Source: Spirochaetales bacterium
Lineage (GTDB): Bacteria > Spirochaetota > Spirochaetia > DSM-2461
Length of the DNA stretch: 36,091 nt
Direction: 5' to 3'
Assembly (NCBI GenBank): GCA_022360655.1
Contig: JAKSCK010000261.1
Location: forward strand, 1 to 36,091
Numbering within the stretch: the first letter of the stretch is position 1; every line of letters starts with the position of its first letter. The notes below the pieces were generated by a model that worked only from the letters and a program-made list of their open reading frames with translations, was not told the DNA's origin and did not search any database. Positions 16,185 through 24,678 of the stretch are shown here, one piece after another. Made by a program: the position numbers and the translations under genes.

Positions 16185-19100
16185 CGAGCCACCCCATTCA
16201 CAAATCGGCTCCAATCCATGTGATACGGAACAGGAACGCCTGAATTACGATCGATGTACATAACCTGTCCGTTATATTCAACTTTGATTCGTCCCCCACT
16301 CCAATTTGGGCTACCCCCGTCATCATTGGAGATATTCATGTCTTCAAAGGTGATATGGCCGCTGTATAAACCATTCGCACCAAAGGGACCCACAATGGTG
16401 AGCTTGTCTGAATCTGTTCCTGAATGCTGGTACAAACCATGACGAGCATTTGCAGGAACACCACCACCATTGGTTCTCCGGAAAGAACCATTTAACGTCA
16501 CAAAGTAGTCTTTGAAGTTGCTGTAGGCAAAATACCGCGTGTAGTTGGTCCCAAAGAATCCATTTCTATCAATTCCATGGGTGTACCTTCCACTCACCAA
16601 TCCATTGCGGTATTCCTGACGAAGACTTCCACCCGCATTACCACTATTGAAATGAAGTGCCTGCATGGATCGACGCAACGTGGTATTCACAATATTGAGG
16701 AACTCCGCTGCAGAAACTTGCCGGTAACCATAAACCTCTTCACTCCAAGATGTGGAGAGAGATCCACGGAAGGTTTTCACGCGGTATTTCTGTTTGTAGT
16801 TTGTGAGACTCAAGCCATTGTAATCATCATATTTGGCAACATCATCATTTCCGGCTGGTACCGTTCCAAGAGAAATCCAATCATTAGACCGATCATCCTT
16901 TCGCTGGACCTCATATCCTCTTGCTCCACGTACCTCAGGCCAAGAGATTCTTGTGTAGTAATTCCCGTACACATGCAAACTTGTATCGCCTTGGCTTGCA
17001 GAAACTCCTATGGGACGTGAAAGAACATAACCTGTGGGAGTCTCAGAAGATCGAAGACTTTCCAATCCATTTAAGTAAGTCACACTTGTTATGCTGGTTA
17101 GGCTAAACGTGACTTCTGCATTTCCAGAAGCCAAATCCTCCGCCGTCACAGGGTAGCTGAAGCTCGTACCTGTCACGCCAGTCGCCACTCGTAGCCAGTT
17201 GCTTCCGTTCTGTCTGTAGATGTTGTAGGAACCAGCACCAGGAGGGGCTGTCCATGTCAAATCAATGTTGTTCGTGGATGTTCCCTGACTTGCTGTGATT
17301 CCAGTTGGAGGACTTAACGCAAATCCTTCAACAGGACGTGAGAGAACATTCGAATTCACGCCTCTTCGTAGAGGACGAATGAAGTAATAGAGAGAGACTC
17401 CTTGAGTCAGAGCTGGTGCATCTTCATCATAGATTTCCAACTCTCGAACATTCTGGAAGACTCGTCTTGCCAGAGCTGGATCTTCAGATTCTCCGCGGTA
17501 AATGTCATAGCGTTCTGCACCAGTGACCGCATCCCAGCGAATACCAACCCGATTATTATAAACCCCTGAAGTAGCCCGCAGATTAATCAGAGCAGGTCCA
17601 AGAGCATATCCAATGGTGGTGGGACTATTTGAAGACACAACACGGGTTCCATCCTCAAATGTTCGCACAGCACGAATGGCAAGCGTCCAACCCACACCAC
17701 GTATCGCGGGATCTTCATTTCCTGGAGGAACAAAATCCCCACTTGGTGAATTCAAATCTTCCGGTGTGAAGGACCCTGTGTATGTTGTGAAGTCCCCATC
17801 CGAGTTATCCCGTCTGTAGGCCAGTTCATAACTTGTGGCCCCTTCAACAGAGGCCCAATGAACACGAATTTTATCTTTATACAAGCCAGCAGAAGCAGTG
17901 GGAGCCCCCGGAACGGCCAAGACATATCCTCGGACACTATCTTCAACTGTGGTACTTCCATTCAAGGTTCCTTCCACTCGGTAGAACCGTACGGTACCGG
18001 CATTCAAAGAATTTTCGGTATAGGAGAGGCCCAATTCCCCATTGGGTGTCAGGTCTTCTGCCAACAAATCTGATGCCGTGTATCCATACCCAGTAGCATT
18101 TCCATAGATCTTGTATGTCGCATCAGTCACACCAGTCCAACTCAATGAAATTCGATCAGCCAGTCCCTGACTCACCGTAAGATCTGTCACAAGAGCTGTT
18201 GGAGGGGGAGCAATGCTGACCGCCGTAGGAATGCGAACAGCCCGACTGACTTCATTTGCTTGAGTTCCGCTAAGAGCTTCTACACGATAGAAATAGCCAG
18301 AAGCTGTACCAAGGGTATCATCAACAAAGCTTCGTGCCTTTGTGCCTCGAACCAATTCTTCACTGACACCATCAACAACATCCGCTTCACGATACACAAC
18401 AAAGCTAACTGATTCGGCTTTGTCATCAGGATAATCCCACTCCACCGTCACTTGAGCCGCTTCAGGAGTGGCACGAACATTGGTGGGAACCCATAACCGA
18501 TACCCTGCCCCAGATTCTTCAACTCCAGCAATCGAATAACGGATGGAGCCATCATCATTGGTGGTTTTGTACTGTGTCGTTATGACATAGTTGTAAACAA
18601 CATTCTCTTCAGCTGTTGTATCGGAAAATTGAAGTGTGTTTTCTGCTTTATCCAGAAGGGTGACGCGCTCTCCGGTGTTCGAGCTCCGAACAATCGAATA
18701 CACAATGGTTGTGGATTCATACCCTGCTAAGGCAGTGGGAGGTTGCCATGTCAGATGAACCGCATTGGCAAAACTACCAGCATAGATCTGGAGCCGTTCC
18801 ACAGCATTGGGGTAACTCTGATCTAAGGTTCGCACATCTAAAAGAGCACTTTCCAAAGATTGGTCAGCCCCCTCCACTGTCACACGAACTTTGTACTGAT
18901 AATCCGTGTTCGGATCCACACCCTCATCACGGAAGGAAAAAGCTCCATTTCCACCGCTGATGGCCTCAGGAGTAGAAATAACAGAAAAATCCGCTTCTCC
19001 AACCCGCTTCAAAACTTCAAAACTGGGTGTGTAATCTATTCCGTCCACCCGAAGGGAAGGAAGGCTCCACCGGAGTTCCACCTGGCCTGGGCTGAGTATG

Positions 19101-19594
19101 GGTGCTGCAAGCTGAGGTCGATCTAAAACACTCGCCACCACCATATCACTCAGGGGGGACATTATGGCATTTTTCCCAACCGCTTTTATGCGGAAATAGA
19201 GCACTGTACCTGGTTCCAAAGGCTGAGCCTGTGAGGCCTCAAGCCGCCATGTCACAACCTGATTGGTGTTGGCTCCTTGGGGAATCTCATCAAGAGGCAG
19301 AGAAAAATCCCCAAAGGGATTGGGAGAATAAGAAACAAGATAGTATTCAGCACCATCAACAGGGCTCCATTGCAAATCAATGAACCCATTTTTTCCTGAG
19401 AATCCACGGAAATCCTGTGGAGCTCCCCATGGAGTTTCCATGGTGGGGGGGGGAGGAGTTTGAGGATCTTGCCCCTGTCCAGACTTGAGAGCATTGCCTA
19501 AGGGAACAATGGCTTCACAAGACACAAAGAGAGTGAATACGAAGAGGAGTGAGGTGATCACTCCCCAAGAATTTCTGATTTTACTCGTCCACAT
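16181..19594 (-). CDS. Large fibronectin type III repeat lipoprotein
   Basis: The 1137-residue protein starts with a hydrophobic signal whose lipobox, FVSC (Cys26), is relaxed as in spirochaetes. A Pro-rich linker follows, then about nine Fn3-like repeats with signatures such as IDLQWSPVDGAEYYLVSY, VTVEWDYPD, ISLSWTGVTDATYKIY and IDLTWTAPPGAGSYNIYR. A C-terminal module of about 170 residues (starting AEFLNIVNTTLRRSMQALHF) follows, with FRRTNGGGVPANARHG, GLYSGHITFEDM and final DRNSGVPVPYHMDW. It resembles the tail of the next gene. I chose ATG 19594 (an ATG at 19612 is also possible); the start lies inside the end of the upstream gene. Function is unknown; adhesion or envelope scaffolding is inference. 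Confidence 0.85.
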   Translation of the reverse strand: MWTSKIRNSWGVITSLLFVFTLFVSCEAIVPLGNALKSGQGQDPQTPPPPTMETPWGAPQDFRGFSGKNGFIDLQWSPVDGAEYYLVSYSPNPFGDFSLPLDEIPQGANTNQVVTWRLEASQAQPLEPGTVLYFRIKAVGKNAIMSPLSDMVVASVLDRPQLAAPILSPGQVELRWSLPSLRVDGIDYTPSFEVLKRVGEADFSVISTPEAISGGNGAFSFRDEGVDPNTDYQYKVRVTVEGADQSLESALLDVRTLDQSYPNAVERLQIYAGSFANAVHLTWQPPTALAGYESTTIVYSIVRSSNTGERVTLLDKAENTLQFSDTTAEENVVYNYVITTQYKTTNDDGSIRYSIAGVEESGAGYRLWVPTNVRATPEAAQVTVEWDYPDDKAESVSFVVYREADVVDGVSEELVRGTKARSFVDDTLGTASGYFYRVEALSGTQANEVSRAVRIPTAVSIAPPPTALVTDLTVSQGLADRISLSWTGVTDATYKIYGNATGYGYTASDLLAEDLTPNGELGLSYTENSLNAGTVRFYRVEGTLNGSTTVEDSVRGYVLAVPGAPTASAGLYKDKIRVHWASVEGATSYELAYRRDNSDGDFTTYTGSFTPEDLNSPSGDFVPPGNEDPAIRGVGWTLAIRAVRTFEDGTRVVSSNSPTTIGYALGPALINLRATSGVYNNRVGIRWDAVTGAERYDIYRGESEDPALARRVFQNVRELEIYDEDAPALTQGVSLYYFIRPLRRGVNSNVLSRPVEGFALSPPTGITASQGTSTNNIDLTWTAPPGAGSYNIYRQNGSNWLRVATGVTGTSFSYPVTAEDLASGNAEVTFSLTSITSVTYLNGLESLRSSETPTGYVLSRPIGVSASQGDTSLHVYGNYYTRISWPEVRGARGYEVQRKDDRSNDWISLGTVPAGNDDVAKYDDYNGLSLTNYKQKYRVKTFRGSLSTSWSEEVYGYRQVSAAEFLNIVNTTLRRSMQALHFNSGNAGGSLRQEYRNGLVSGRYTHGIDRNGFFGTNYTRYFAYSNFKDYFVTLNGSFRRTNGGGVPANARHGLYQHSGTDSDKLTIVGPFGANGLYSGHITFEDMNISNDDGGSPNWSGGRIKVEYNGQVMYIDRNSGVPVPYHMDWSRFVNGVAR

Positions 19595-19964
19595 ACCGCA
19601 CCGCCAAACCATTAATGACGAATCGTCGGCGATTGAAGAGGAAGAAGAAGGAGATGTCTTCGTAGTCAATGGTGATGTTAATCACATCATGACCGCCCAT
19701 CGCATAGGCCTTTTCCAGGATGCGATCATAGGCGTTTCCTCCCCAAGAAAAAACCGCAAGAGTTTTATCTAATCCAGGGGGAAAACCAAGAACACTGAAT
19801 GCGTTGACTTCTTCACGAACAGTTCCAATCACTTCAACGGTCTTCTCCTCAACAGGAATAAAGCTCTGGCCATTGGAAACCGCCTGCTTTTTTCCAAGAG
19901 AAGCACAGGATGTGATGAGACTGCAGAAGATGAGGACAAACGCAACTTTTTGATAGTATTTCAA
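19581..19964 (-). CDS. Small predicted lipoprotein, unknown function
   Basis: The 127-residue protein has a lipoprotein signal with ITSC (Cys20). The mature part has VEVIGTVREEVNAF, a central segment LEKAYAMGGHDVINITIDY and an ending VINGLAVRYVDE. The layout of a strand, a helix with a G-x-D-x-V-x-N turn and a final G-x-A-V-R-Y strand resembles short TRL-like or YbjQ-like lipoproteins of the envelope, but I do not claim a family. It is the first gene of the four-gene lipoprotein operon. AAGGAG lies about eleven bases before the ATG. Its last 14 bases overlap the start of the large Fn3 gene. Confidence 0.78.
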   Translation of the reverse strand: MKYYQKVAFVLIFCSLITSCASLGKKQAVSNGQSFIPVEEKTVEVIGTVREEVNAFSVLGFPPGLDKTLAVFSWGGNAYDRILEKAYAMGGHDVINITIDYEDISFFFLFNRRRFVINGLAVRYVDE

Positions 19965-20151
19965 GTGGGGCTCCTTAAAATATCACTTTTTTTGAGAACA
20001 GTATGCTAAAGAACCGGTGCGGTTAATCTCGCACTATGTCGCCATTCTATCTCTCAATATTGCAATATTCAAGATGAACGCCTGGTATGTTTACCTGAAC
20101 TCGGGCACAGGGCTCTCATGTGATTTGGTATGTATCGGCAGAATGGAGAAC
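19965..20151. other. Non-coding stretch upstream of the lipoprotein operon
   Basis: Apart from the small metS gene and its terminator, the 19965-20317 interval holds no convincing gene. The part given here should contain the promoter of the minus-strand lipoprotein operon. Candidate boxes are poor, and I could not choose one. Confidence 0.4.
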
Positions 20152-20187
20152 AAAAAAAACCGCCGCACAGATTTTTTGTGCGGCGGT
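20152..20187 (-). terminator. Intrinsic terminator of metP-metS
   Basis: An 11-bp perfect GC-rich stem, ACCGCCGCACA (20159-20169) / TGTGCGGCGGT (20177-20187), has a seven-base loop. On the minus strand it is followed by eight T residues, a textbook intrinsic terminator. It lies 35 bases after the metS stop. Confidence 0.93.
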
Positions 20188-20222
20188 CGATTTTAGGATC
20201 TACCTAAAATATGGAAGTAAGA

Positions 20223-20321
20223 CTAACGCTGGCGACGTGAAGCAATGTACAGACAAAATGCCGCTCCACCCCAGGTCACAGTCAAACCAAAAATCATCAT
20301 TAAAATGGCACCAAGACTCAT
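20223..20321 (-). CDS. metS: MetS-like small subunit of NSS transporter
   Basis: This 32-residue protein is encoded directly after the symporter gene. It reads MSLGAILMMIFGLTVTWGG, then about nine hydrophobic residues and a basic end, SRRQR. A single membrane helix with WGG in the middle and a short positive tail matches the small MetS subunit found after MetP-type sodium symporters, where it is needed for methionine and alanine uptake. The start ATG overlaps the symporter stop (ATGA), and GAGGAGG lies six to ten bases upstream inside the symporter gene. The terminator follows the stop. The match to MetS is from memory of the family pattern. Confidence 0.85.
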   Translation of the reverse strand: MSLGAILMMIFGLTVTWGGAAFCLYIASRRQR

Positions 20322-21913
20322 GAAGCCACCTCCTCATCATGAGATTTCACACCTTTGATTCGCTGGAAAACAAAGGACAACAAGAAGATTCCCAAGACAA
20401 CAGACCATCCATAGGCCAAGAGAGCCTTGGGATCATAACCGCTGTAACCAACAGCCACCTGGTCTTTTACCACAGTGATTCCAGCGTCTTTGACGGCTTC
20501 CAGCCCATTGACTTTATCCACAAGAGTCTGAGCACCAATGTTCAACTCACCGGCAAGGCTCAAGAGAGCAATGCTTCCAAGCACAACAGGAGTGATCACG
20601 CGAAGACAGAAATTCCACCAACGGCCCACAGGGAAGTCTGAAAGAGGATTCACATAATTCTTGAAAGTATCCAACTTGAAGATCCAAGAGAGGAGCAGGA
20701 TTTCTACCAGCCCCACAAAGAGGATTCCAAAGTTGTTAATAAAAGCATCCACAATGTCCAGGATGTAGAGACCAGCTCCCGTGGCATAGACTGTGCTCAC
20801 CAAGAAACCAATCACACAAAATACGGTTACTGTTTTTTTTCGGTTGAATCCAAACTTATCCACAAAGCTGGCAATCACCGTCTCATTAATGGAGATGGAA
20901 GAGGACAACCCAGCAATGGTGAGAGACAAGAAGAACAAGGGCCCAACCAACCATGGTGCTGGCATCAAATTGATGGCCTGAGGAATGGTGACAAAAGCCA
21001 ATCCAATACCTGCACCAACAACTTCATCCACACCAACACCCTGGGCACCAGCCATGTAACCGAGAATGGCAAAAATCATGATGCCGGAAAGGATGCTGAA
21101 ACCACAGTTCAAAAGACCTGTCATGAAGCCGTTGTTCACAATGTCCGATTTATCGGGGAGGTAGCTCGCATAGGTGATCATGATGGCAAAACCAATGCTC
21201 ATGGAGTAGAAAATCTGGCCATAAGCACTGGTCCAAACCTTGATATCTGCCAACTTAGAGAAATCTGGTTTAAACAGCCACTCCAATCCAGCAGAAGCCC
21301 CTTCTAAGGTGAGACTGCGGAAGGTCAAGAACAGAATCATCACAATCAAAGTGGGCATAAAGATTTTGTTTGCAAGCTCAATACCTTTGGAAACACCACT
21401 GTGAAGAATGTACCAGCCAATTCCCCAGACAGCTGCAAGTGCTGCCAAAATCGGCCAATTGATTCCCCCCATTGAGAAGGGATTATCACTCAGTTTGAGG
21501 AAGTCAGAGAAGAAAAAGGTGGAGGTATCCGTTCCCCAACCCTGGGTGAAACTCAGGAAGGTATAGGAGAGAGTCCAGGCAATGATGATGACATAGTAGG
21601 TAGCAATCACTACAGCCACAAGGATTTGCCACCAACCAATCCACTCAAAGCGAACAAGACCTTTGATGCGTGAGGTTAAGCGAGCAAATACGGTGGGTGC
21701 CCCACCTTTGAGTTTGTGCCCAAGACCAAATTCTAAAATGAGGATGGGAATCCCTGCCGTCAGCATGGCAAAGAGATAAGGAATGAGAAACGCCCCGCCT
21801 CCATTACTGTACGCCTGATAAGGAAAACGCCAGATGTTTCCTAAACCAATAGCGGAACCAACCGCGGCCAGGATGAAGCCAATCCGCGATCCCCACTGTT
21901 GCCGTTCTTTCAT
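20318..21913 (-). CDS. metP: Sodium-dependent amino-acid symporter, NSS/SNF family (MetP-type)
   Basis: The 531-residue protein has about twelve membrane segments in the LeuT fold. The diagnostic first helix with its unwound sodium and substrate site, GSAIGLGNIWRFPY, is at residues 19-32, followed by NGGGAFLIPYL. Later segments include SIGFAIMITYASYLP (helix 6 region) and GLSSSISINETVIAS (helix 8 region, sodium site). The downstream metS-like gene points to the MetPS type, which takes up methionine and alanine; other neutral amino acids are possible. I chose ATG 21913, with GGAGAT just upstream, over an earlier in-frame ATG at 21976, because the family starts KERxxWGSRxGF. Cotranscription with metS is certain from the overlap. 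Confidence 0.93.
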   Translation of the reverse strand: MKERQQWGSRIGFILAAVGSAIGLGNIWRFPYQAYSNGGGAFLIPYLFAMLTAGIPILILEFGLGHKLKGGAPTVFARLTSRIKGLVRFEWIGWWQILVAVVIATYYVIIIAWTLSYTFLSFTQGWGTDTSTFFFSDFLKLSDNPFSMGGINWPILAALAAVWGIGWYILHSGVSKGIELANKIFMPTLIVMILFLTFRSLTLEGASAGLEWLFKPDFSKLADIKVWTSAYGQIFYSMSIGFAIMITYASYLPDKSDIVNNGFMTGLLNCGFSILSGIMIFAILGYMAGAQGVGVDEVVGAGIGLAFVTIPQAINLMPAPWLVGPLFFLSLTIAGLSSSISINETVIASFVDKFGFNRKKTVTVFCVIGFLVSTVYATGAGLYILDIVDAFINNFGILFVGLVEILLLSWIFKLDTFKNYVNPLSDFPVGRWWNFCLRVITPVVLGSIALLSLAGELNIGAQTLVDKVNGLEAVKDAGITVVKDQVAVGYSGYDPKALLAYGWSVVLGIFLLSFVFQRIKGVKSHDEEVAS

Positions 21914-22011
21914 GAGATCTCCGTAAGTGGACAATTTTCGGAATAATGACGGAAATAACCGAATCCGAGCGTGCATCTTAGGAGAGGGTCAGGTTCTCTT
22001 CAAGAGCTTAC

Positions 22012-22025
22012 GGCAATGAATTGCC
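22012..22025. promoter_or_regulatory. Palindrome upstream of metP
   Basis: GGCAAT-GA-ATTGCC is a perfect inverted repeat about 100 bases upstream of the metP start. A short hairpin CTCTT-C-AAGAG lies at 21996-22006, between it and the gene. Either could be an operator or part of a structured leader. The rest of the 21914-22218 interval holds no recognisable gene. Confidence 0.35.
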
Positions 22026-22218
22026 ATAAACACTTGTTCATAACCAATTTTTTCTTATCCTGGTGCTAATAATACCCAAAATTTGTTCTAAATTCACATA
22101 CGATTATTGGCAACAGAAGAGATTATGTTGATTCTCTTAAAAGAAACTCTGTCATCAACGGTTTTCTGGAAAATTCAAACGCTGATGAATGTTCTGCATG
22201 GGAAGAGGCAAAGATCGA

Positions 22219-22239
22219 CCCCGAGCTTACACCTCGGGG
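22219..22239 (-). terminator. Hairpin after the two-repeat secreted protein gene
   Basis: CCCCGAG (22219-22225) and CTCGGGG (22233-22239) form a GC-rich 7-bp stem twelve bases after the minus-strand stop at 22251. On the minus strand the tail is TCGATCTTTG, only modestly U-rich. Confidence 0.55.
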
Positions 22240-22250
22240 GAAGAAAAGGT

Positions 22251-23099
22251 TTACCGAAGAGTCAGTGCACTCATGTACTGAAAGCCACTTTGACCTTCCA
22301 CACGAGTGAAGTACTCTTCTCCATTCAACACGGATTGTGTCTCGATGGACCGATTCCGAACATACTGATTGGCTCCCAGCTTTTCAGACCGTTTCTGAAG
22401 CGAAGTGGCATCACGAGGTTCCCAGTTCACTTCAAGCCAGCCTATGGCAGAATGACCGTAGTAAAGACATTTCTGATAGCGCACACTCTCCACAACCCAA
22501 CCTGGAAAGATCACATCACGAGCATCACCACCCGATCCGCCCCAGCGTTCTCCCAAACGAGGTTCTCCAAGAATTCCATCAGAGGACAGGGGCTGAAAGA
22601 TTGGTGTCACCGAATCCACAACATCACCCGCATTGATTCGGAAACCACTCAAGATACTCACAGAAAAATCACTGACATACTGGCCGGCTTGGATATCAAG
22701 ATTAGCGCCACCACCAATCGGAAGAACAATGGGAGCTCCCACATTGCGTGTGTTCCGATTGGAACCAAAGCGCTGCGTCATTTTTGTTACTGGTGAAAAC
22801 TCAACCTCCATCCAGGCTATGACAGAATGGCCAAAATAGTCGCCTTTTTGGTACCGAAGACCTGAGACATAATACCCCTCAAAAGCCAATCGTCGATCTG
22901 AGGTCTGAACTGATCCCACAGCCTTGCCCTGGATCTCCTGACCTGAAGGAACACCATTCTGAAGTTCCTTATAAAGGGGAATCACTCCATCCACTATGTC
23001 GCCACTTTTGACAATGAATCCGGTCAGAACTTTGTCCTGAGCCATAAGGGGATGAATGAGGGCAAATACGATCAACCCAAATGTTATGAGACGTTTCAC
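22251..23099 (-). CDS. Secreted protein with two internal repeats, unknown function
   Basis: The 282-residue protein has a cleavable signal peptide ending PLMA before QD (cut after residue 20). The mature part contains two copies of a repeat of about 100 residues. Copy 1 has GFIVKSGDIVDGVIPLY and later LRYQKGDYFGHSVIAW; copy 2 has GFRINAGDVVDSVTPIF and later VRYQKCLYYGHSAIGW. Each copy ends with a (M/L)EV(E/N)(F/W) strand and a RxGxNxxxRN segment. The G-D-x-V-D turn and Gly-rich centre recall beta-prism (jacalin-like) lectins, but that is only a resemblance. The start is GTG 23099 with AAGGAG eight bases upstream; an overlapping ATG is out of frame. It forms a single-gene unit. Confidence 0.85.
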   Translation of the reverse strand: MKRLITFGLIVFALIHPLMAQDKVLTGFIVKSGDIVDGVIPLYKELQNGVPSGQEIQGKAVGSVQTSDRRLAFEGYYVSGLRYQKGDYFGHSVIAWMEVEFSPVTKMTQRFGSNRNTRNVGAPIVLPIGGGANLDIQAGQYVSDFSVSILSGFRINAGDVVDSVTPIFQPLSSDGILGEPRLGERWGGSGGDARDVIFPGWVVESVRYQKCLYYGHSAIGWLEVNWEPRDATSLQKRSEKLGANQYVRNRSIETQSVLNGEEYFTRVEGQSGFQYMSALTLR

Positions 23100-23910
23100 A
23101 TGTTCTCCTTATTCTGATGTGGATGTTCTTTCTTTAAGAAACATCCCATAGAATTGCATCATTCGAAGGGGGAATATATCACAATCTGAGAATCTTCCAA
23201 GCCAGAGAGAAAAGGGCGGTGACGCATTAAACAAAATTTTACAAACAACTTCTCCTGAAAACCATCATGGAGGACTCAAACACCAGCTCTTGATGAAATA
23301 TGGACAATCCACAACAAGGAAAGACGCTTAAGGGCATAAAAAAAGGGGTTAATCACGACAAATAATTACTCACTGTCAAAGACTACATTTCACCCTAAAA
23401 ATGTCTTTTCTCAATATTTCAAAAAATTCATGTCAACACGATGGATGGAGAAAAAAAATATTCACTCCCCACCCTGCATTCAGAAAACACACTTCTTGGC
23501 AATCAAAAGGATGCAGCAGAATCCAAAATTCTCCATAATTTGTCAGAAGTTCATTTATATTTACTTTTATTAAATGCTTTTAAAGGACTTTAAAATCAAT
23601 AACAATCATTCTCTAATAAACGACTAACAGAATGTATTCCTGGAACAATCAATGGGAAAACCTCCTCATCGAGGAATGTGGAAGCAAAATCCAGGATTTT
23701 ATCCATTGAAAAGGTGAGAATCAAAATCTTGTCGAACCTCTATTATCACGATACAGTTGCCGTTAACTGTCATGATCAAGGGCAACCTTGAGCAAAGAAG
23801 GCTTGAGACAGAGGAAGTCTTGAGTGCACCACAGTTGCCAGCAAACTTGCCCATATTGAGGCAGGACACTGGCTCTCACGATGAACCTAACCTAATCCAC
23901 AGAGGGATTG
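23100..23910. other. Long AT-rich non-coding region
   Basis: About 800 bases separate two divergently transcribed genes, and no reading frame here looks coding. The first part must hold the promoter of the minus-strand secreted protein. In the part near the lipoprotein gene, ACAGTTGCC occurs twice (about 23753 and 23828) and TTGAG recurs three times at 15-17 base spacing (23787-23830). The stem GTTGCC / GGCAAC could form across 23756-23787. No convincing RNA gene was recognised. Confidence 0.6.
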
Positions 23911-24660
23911 ATGAAAACAACCATAGCGTTGCGCCAGACCGTACTTGGGCTTATTGCCCTTGTCTTCCTTTCCTGCACAGCAAACAACCGTATAGAACTG
24001 AATTCCACTGGTGGGGGCATTGCACATTTTGAAATTGCATTGGCTCCCTATCTTTCTGAAGTCATTCTTCAGTTTGAAGCTCTCATGGGAGAAGATGTAG
24101 ATCAAAATACCAACCATGGTTTCTTTGATCTTGAGGCCATTCGAGCCGATTTTTCTCAAAATCCCAAAGTTCAGCTCTTGGAGCTAGAAAACCCCTCAGA
24201 ACTTCAGCTCAAAGGATCCCTTTCTTTTGAGAATCTTGAAGACTTGGCCTCCGATGCGGTCCAAAATTCTGGTGCAAGCTCGGAAGCACAAAATCTCTTC
24301 AAGATTGAACAATCTGAGGCTTCAACATATTTGGAAGTTCGGCTTGATCGAGAATCCATGGAAGCATTTTTAGGAGCCAATCCCGCTTTCGATAATCCAC
24401 TCATGGCCAATTTCGGACCTGGATCAACAGAGGGGATTTCTGAGTCCGACTATTTAGATATGATGGGTTTTGCCCTAGGGGAAGAAAGCCAGCGCGGAAT
24501 TGTGGAGTCCATCCTTCGATTAGATATTCGCGTGGATGGTGAAGTCATCTCTCAAAGTGGTGGAAAAAAACTGAATACCTCCACCGTTCGTTTTGATATA
24601 CCACTGATTGCTGCACTGATGCTTGATGAGCCACGTGTCTATTCTCTTGAATACCGGTAG
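23911..24660 (+). CDS. Predicted lipoprotein upstream of RND exporter
   Basis: The 249-residue protein has a lipoprotein signal with FLSC (Cys22). The mature part alternates strands and acidic helices: GGIAHFEIALAPYL, ENPSELQLKGSLSFENLEDL, YLEVRLDRESMEAFL and RLDIRVDGEVISQSGGKK, ending DIPLIAALMLDEPRVYSLEY. The repeated beta hairpins followed by an extended end recall the LppM-like lipoprotein shape, a loose resemblance only. The RND exporter gene follows 18 bases downstream, so the two are probably cotranscribed and may cooperate in the envelope. I chose ATG 23911 (GAGGG just upstream) over the in-frame TTG before it. Confidence 0.8.
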   Translation: MKTTIALRQTVLGLIALVFLSCTANNRIELNSTGGGIAHFEIALAPYLSEVILQFEALMGEDVDQNTNHGFFDLEAIRADFSQNPKVQLLELENPSELQLKGSLSFENLEDLASDAVQNSGASSEAQNLFKIEQSEASTYLEVRLDRESMEAFLGANPAFDNPLMANFGPGSTEGISESDYLDMMGFALGEESQRGIVESILRLDIRVDGEVISQSGGKKLNTSTVRFDIPLIAALMLDEPRVYSLEYR

Positions 24661-24678
24661 TAAAAGGATCCATTATTC

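Noticed and set aside
14121..19594. DNA-level tandem repeats or a CRISPR-like array in the Fn3 region
   Set aside because: The repeats are visible only at protein level, about 300 bases apart and diverged. There are no short identical DNA repeats with spacers.
21914..22106. A SAM riboswitch upstream of the MetP-type symporter
   Set aside because: A CTCTT/AAGAG hairpin is present, but the conserved SAM-I core around it is not, and no terminator switch is visible.
22107..22796. Plus-strand frame of 229 residues
   Set aside because: It is mostly antisense to the secreted two-repeat protein, which has a signal peptide, a ribosome-binding site and internal repeats. The plus frame has none.
23757..24032. 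Plus-strand frame of 91 residues at the end of the long gap
   Set aside because: It runs into the lipoprotein gene in another frame, has no ribosome-binding site and shows no coding character.
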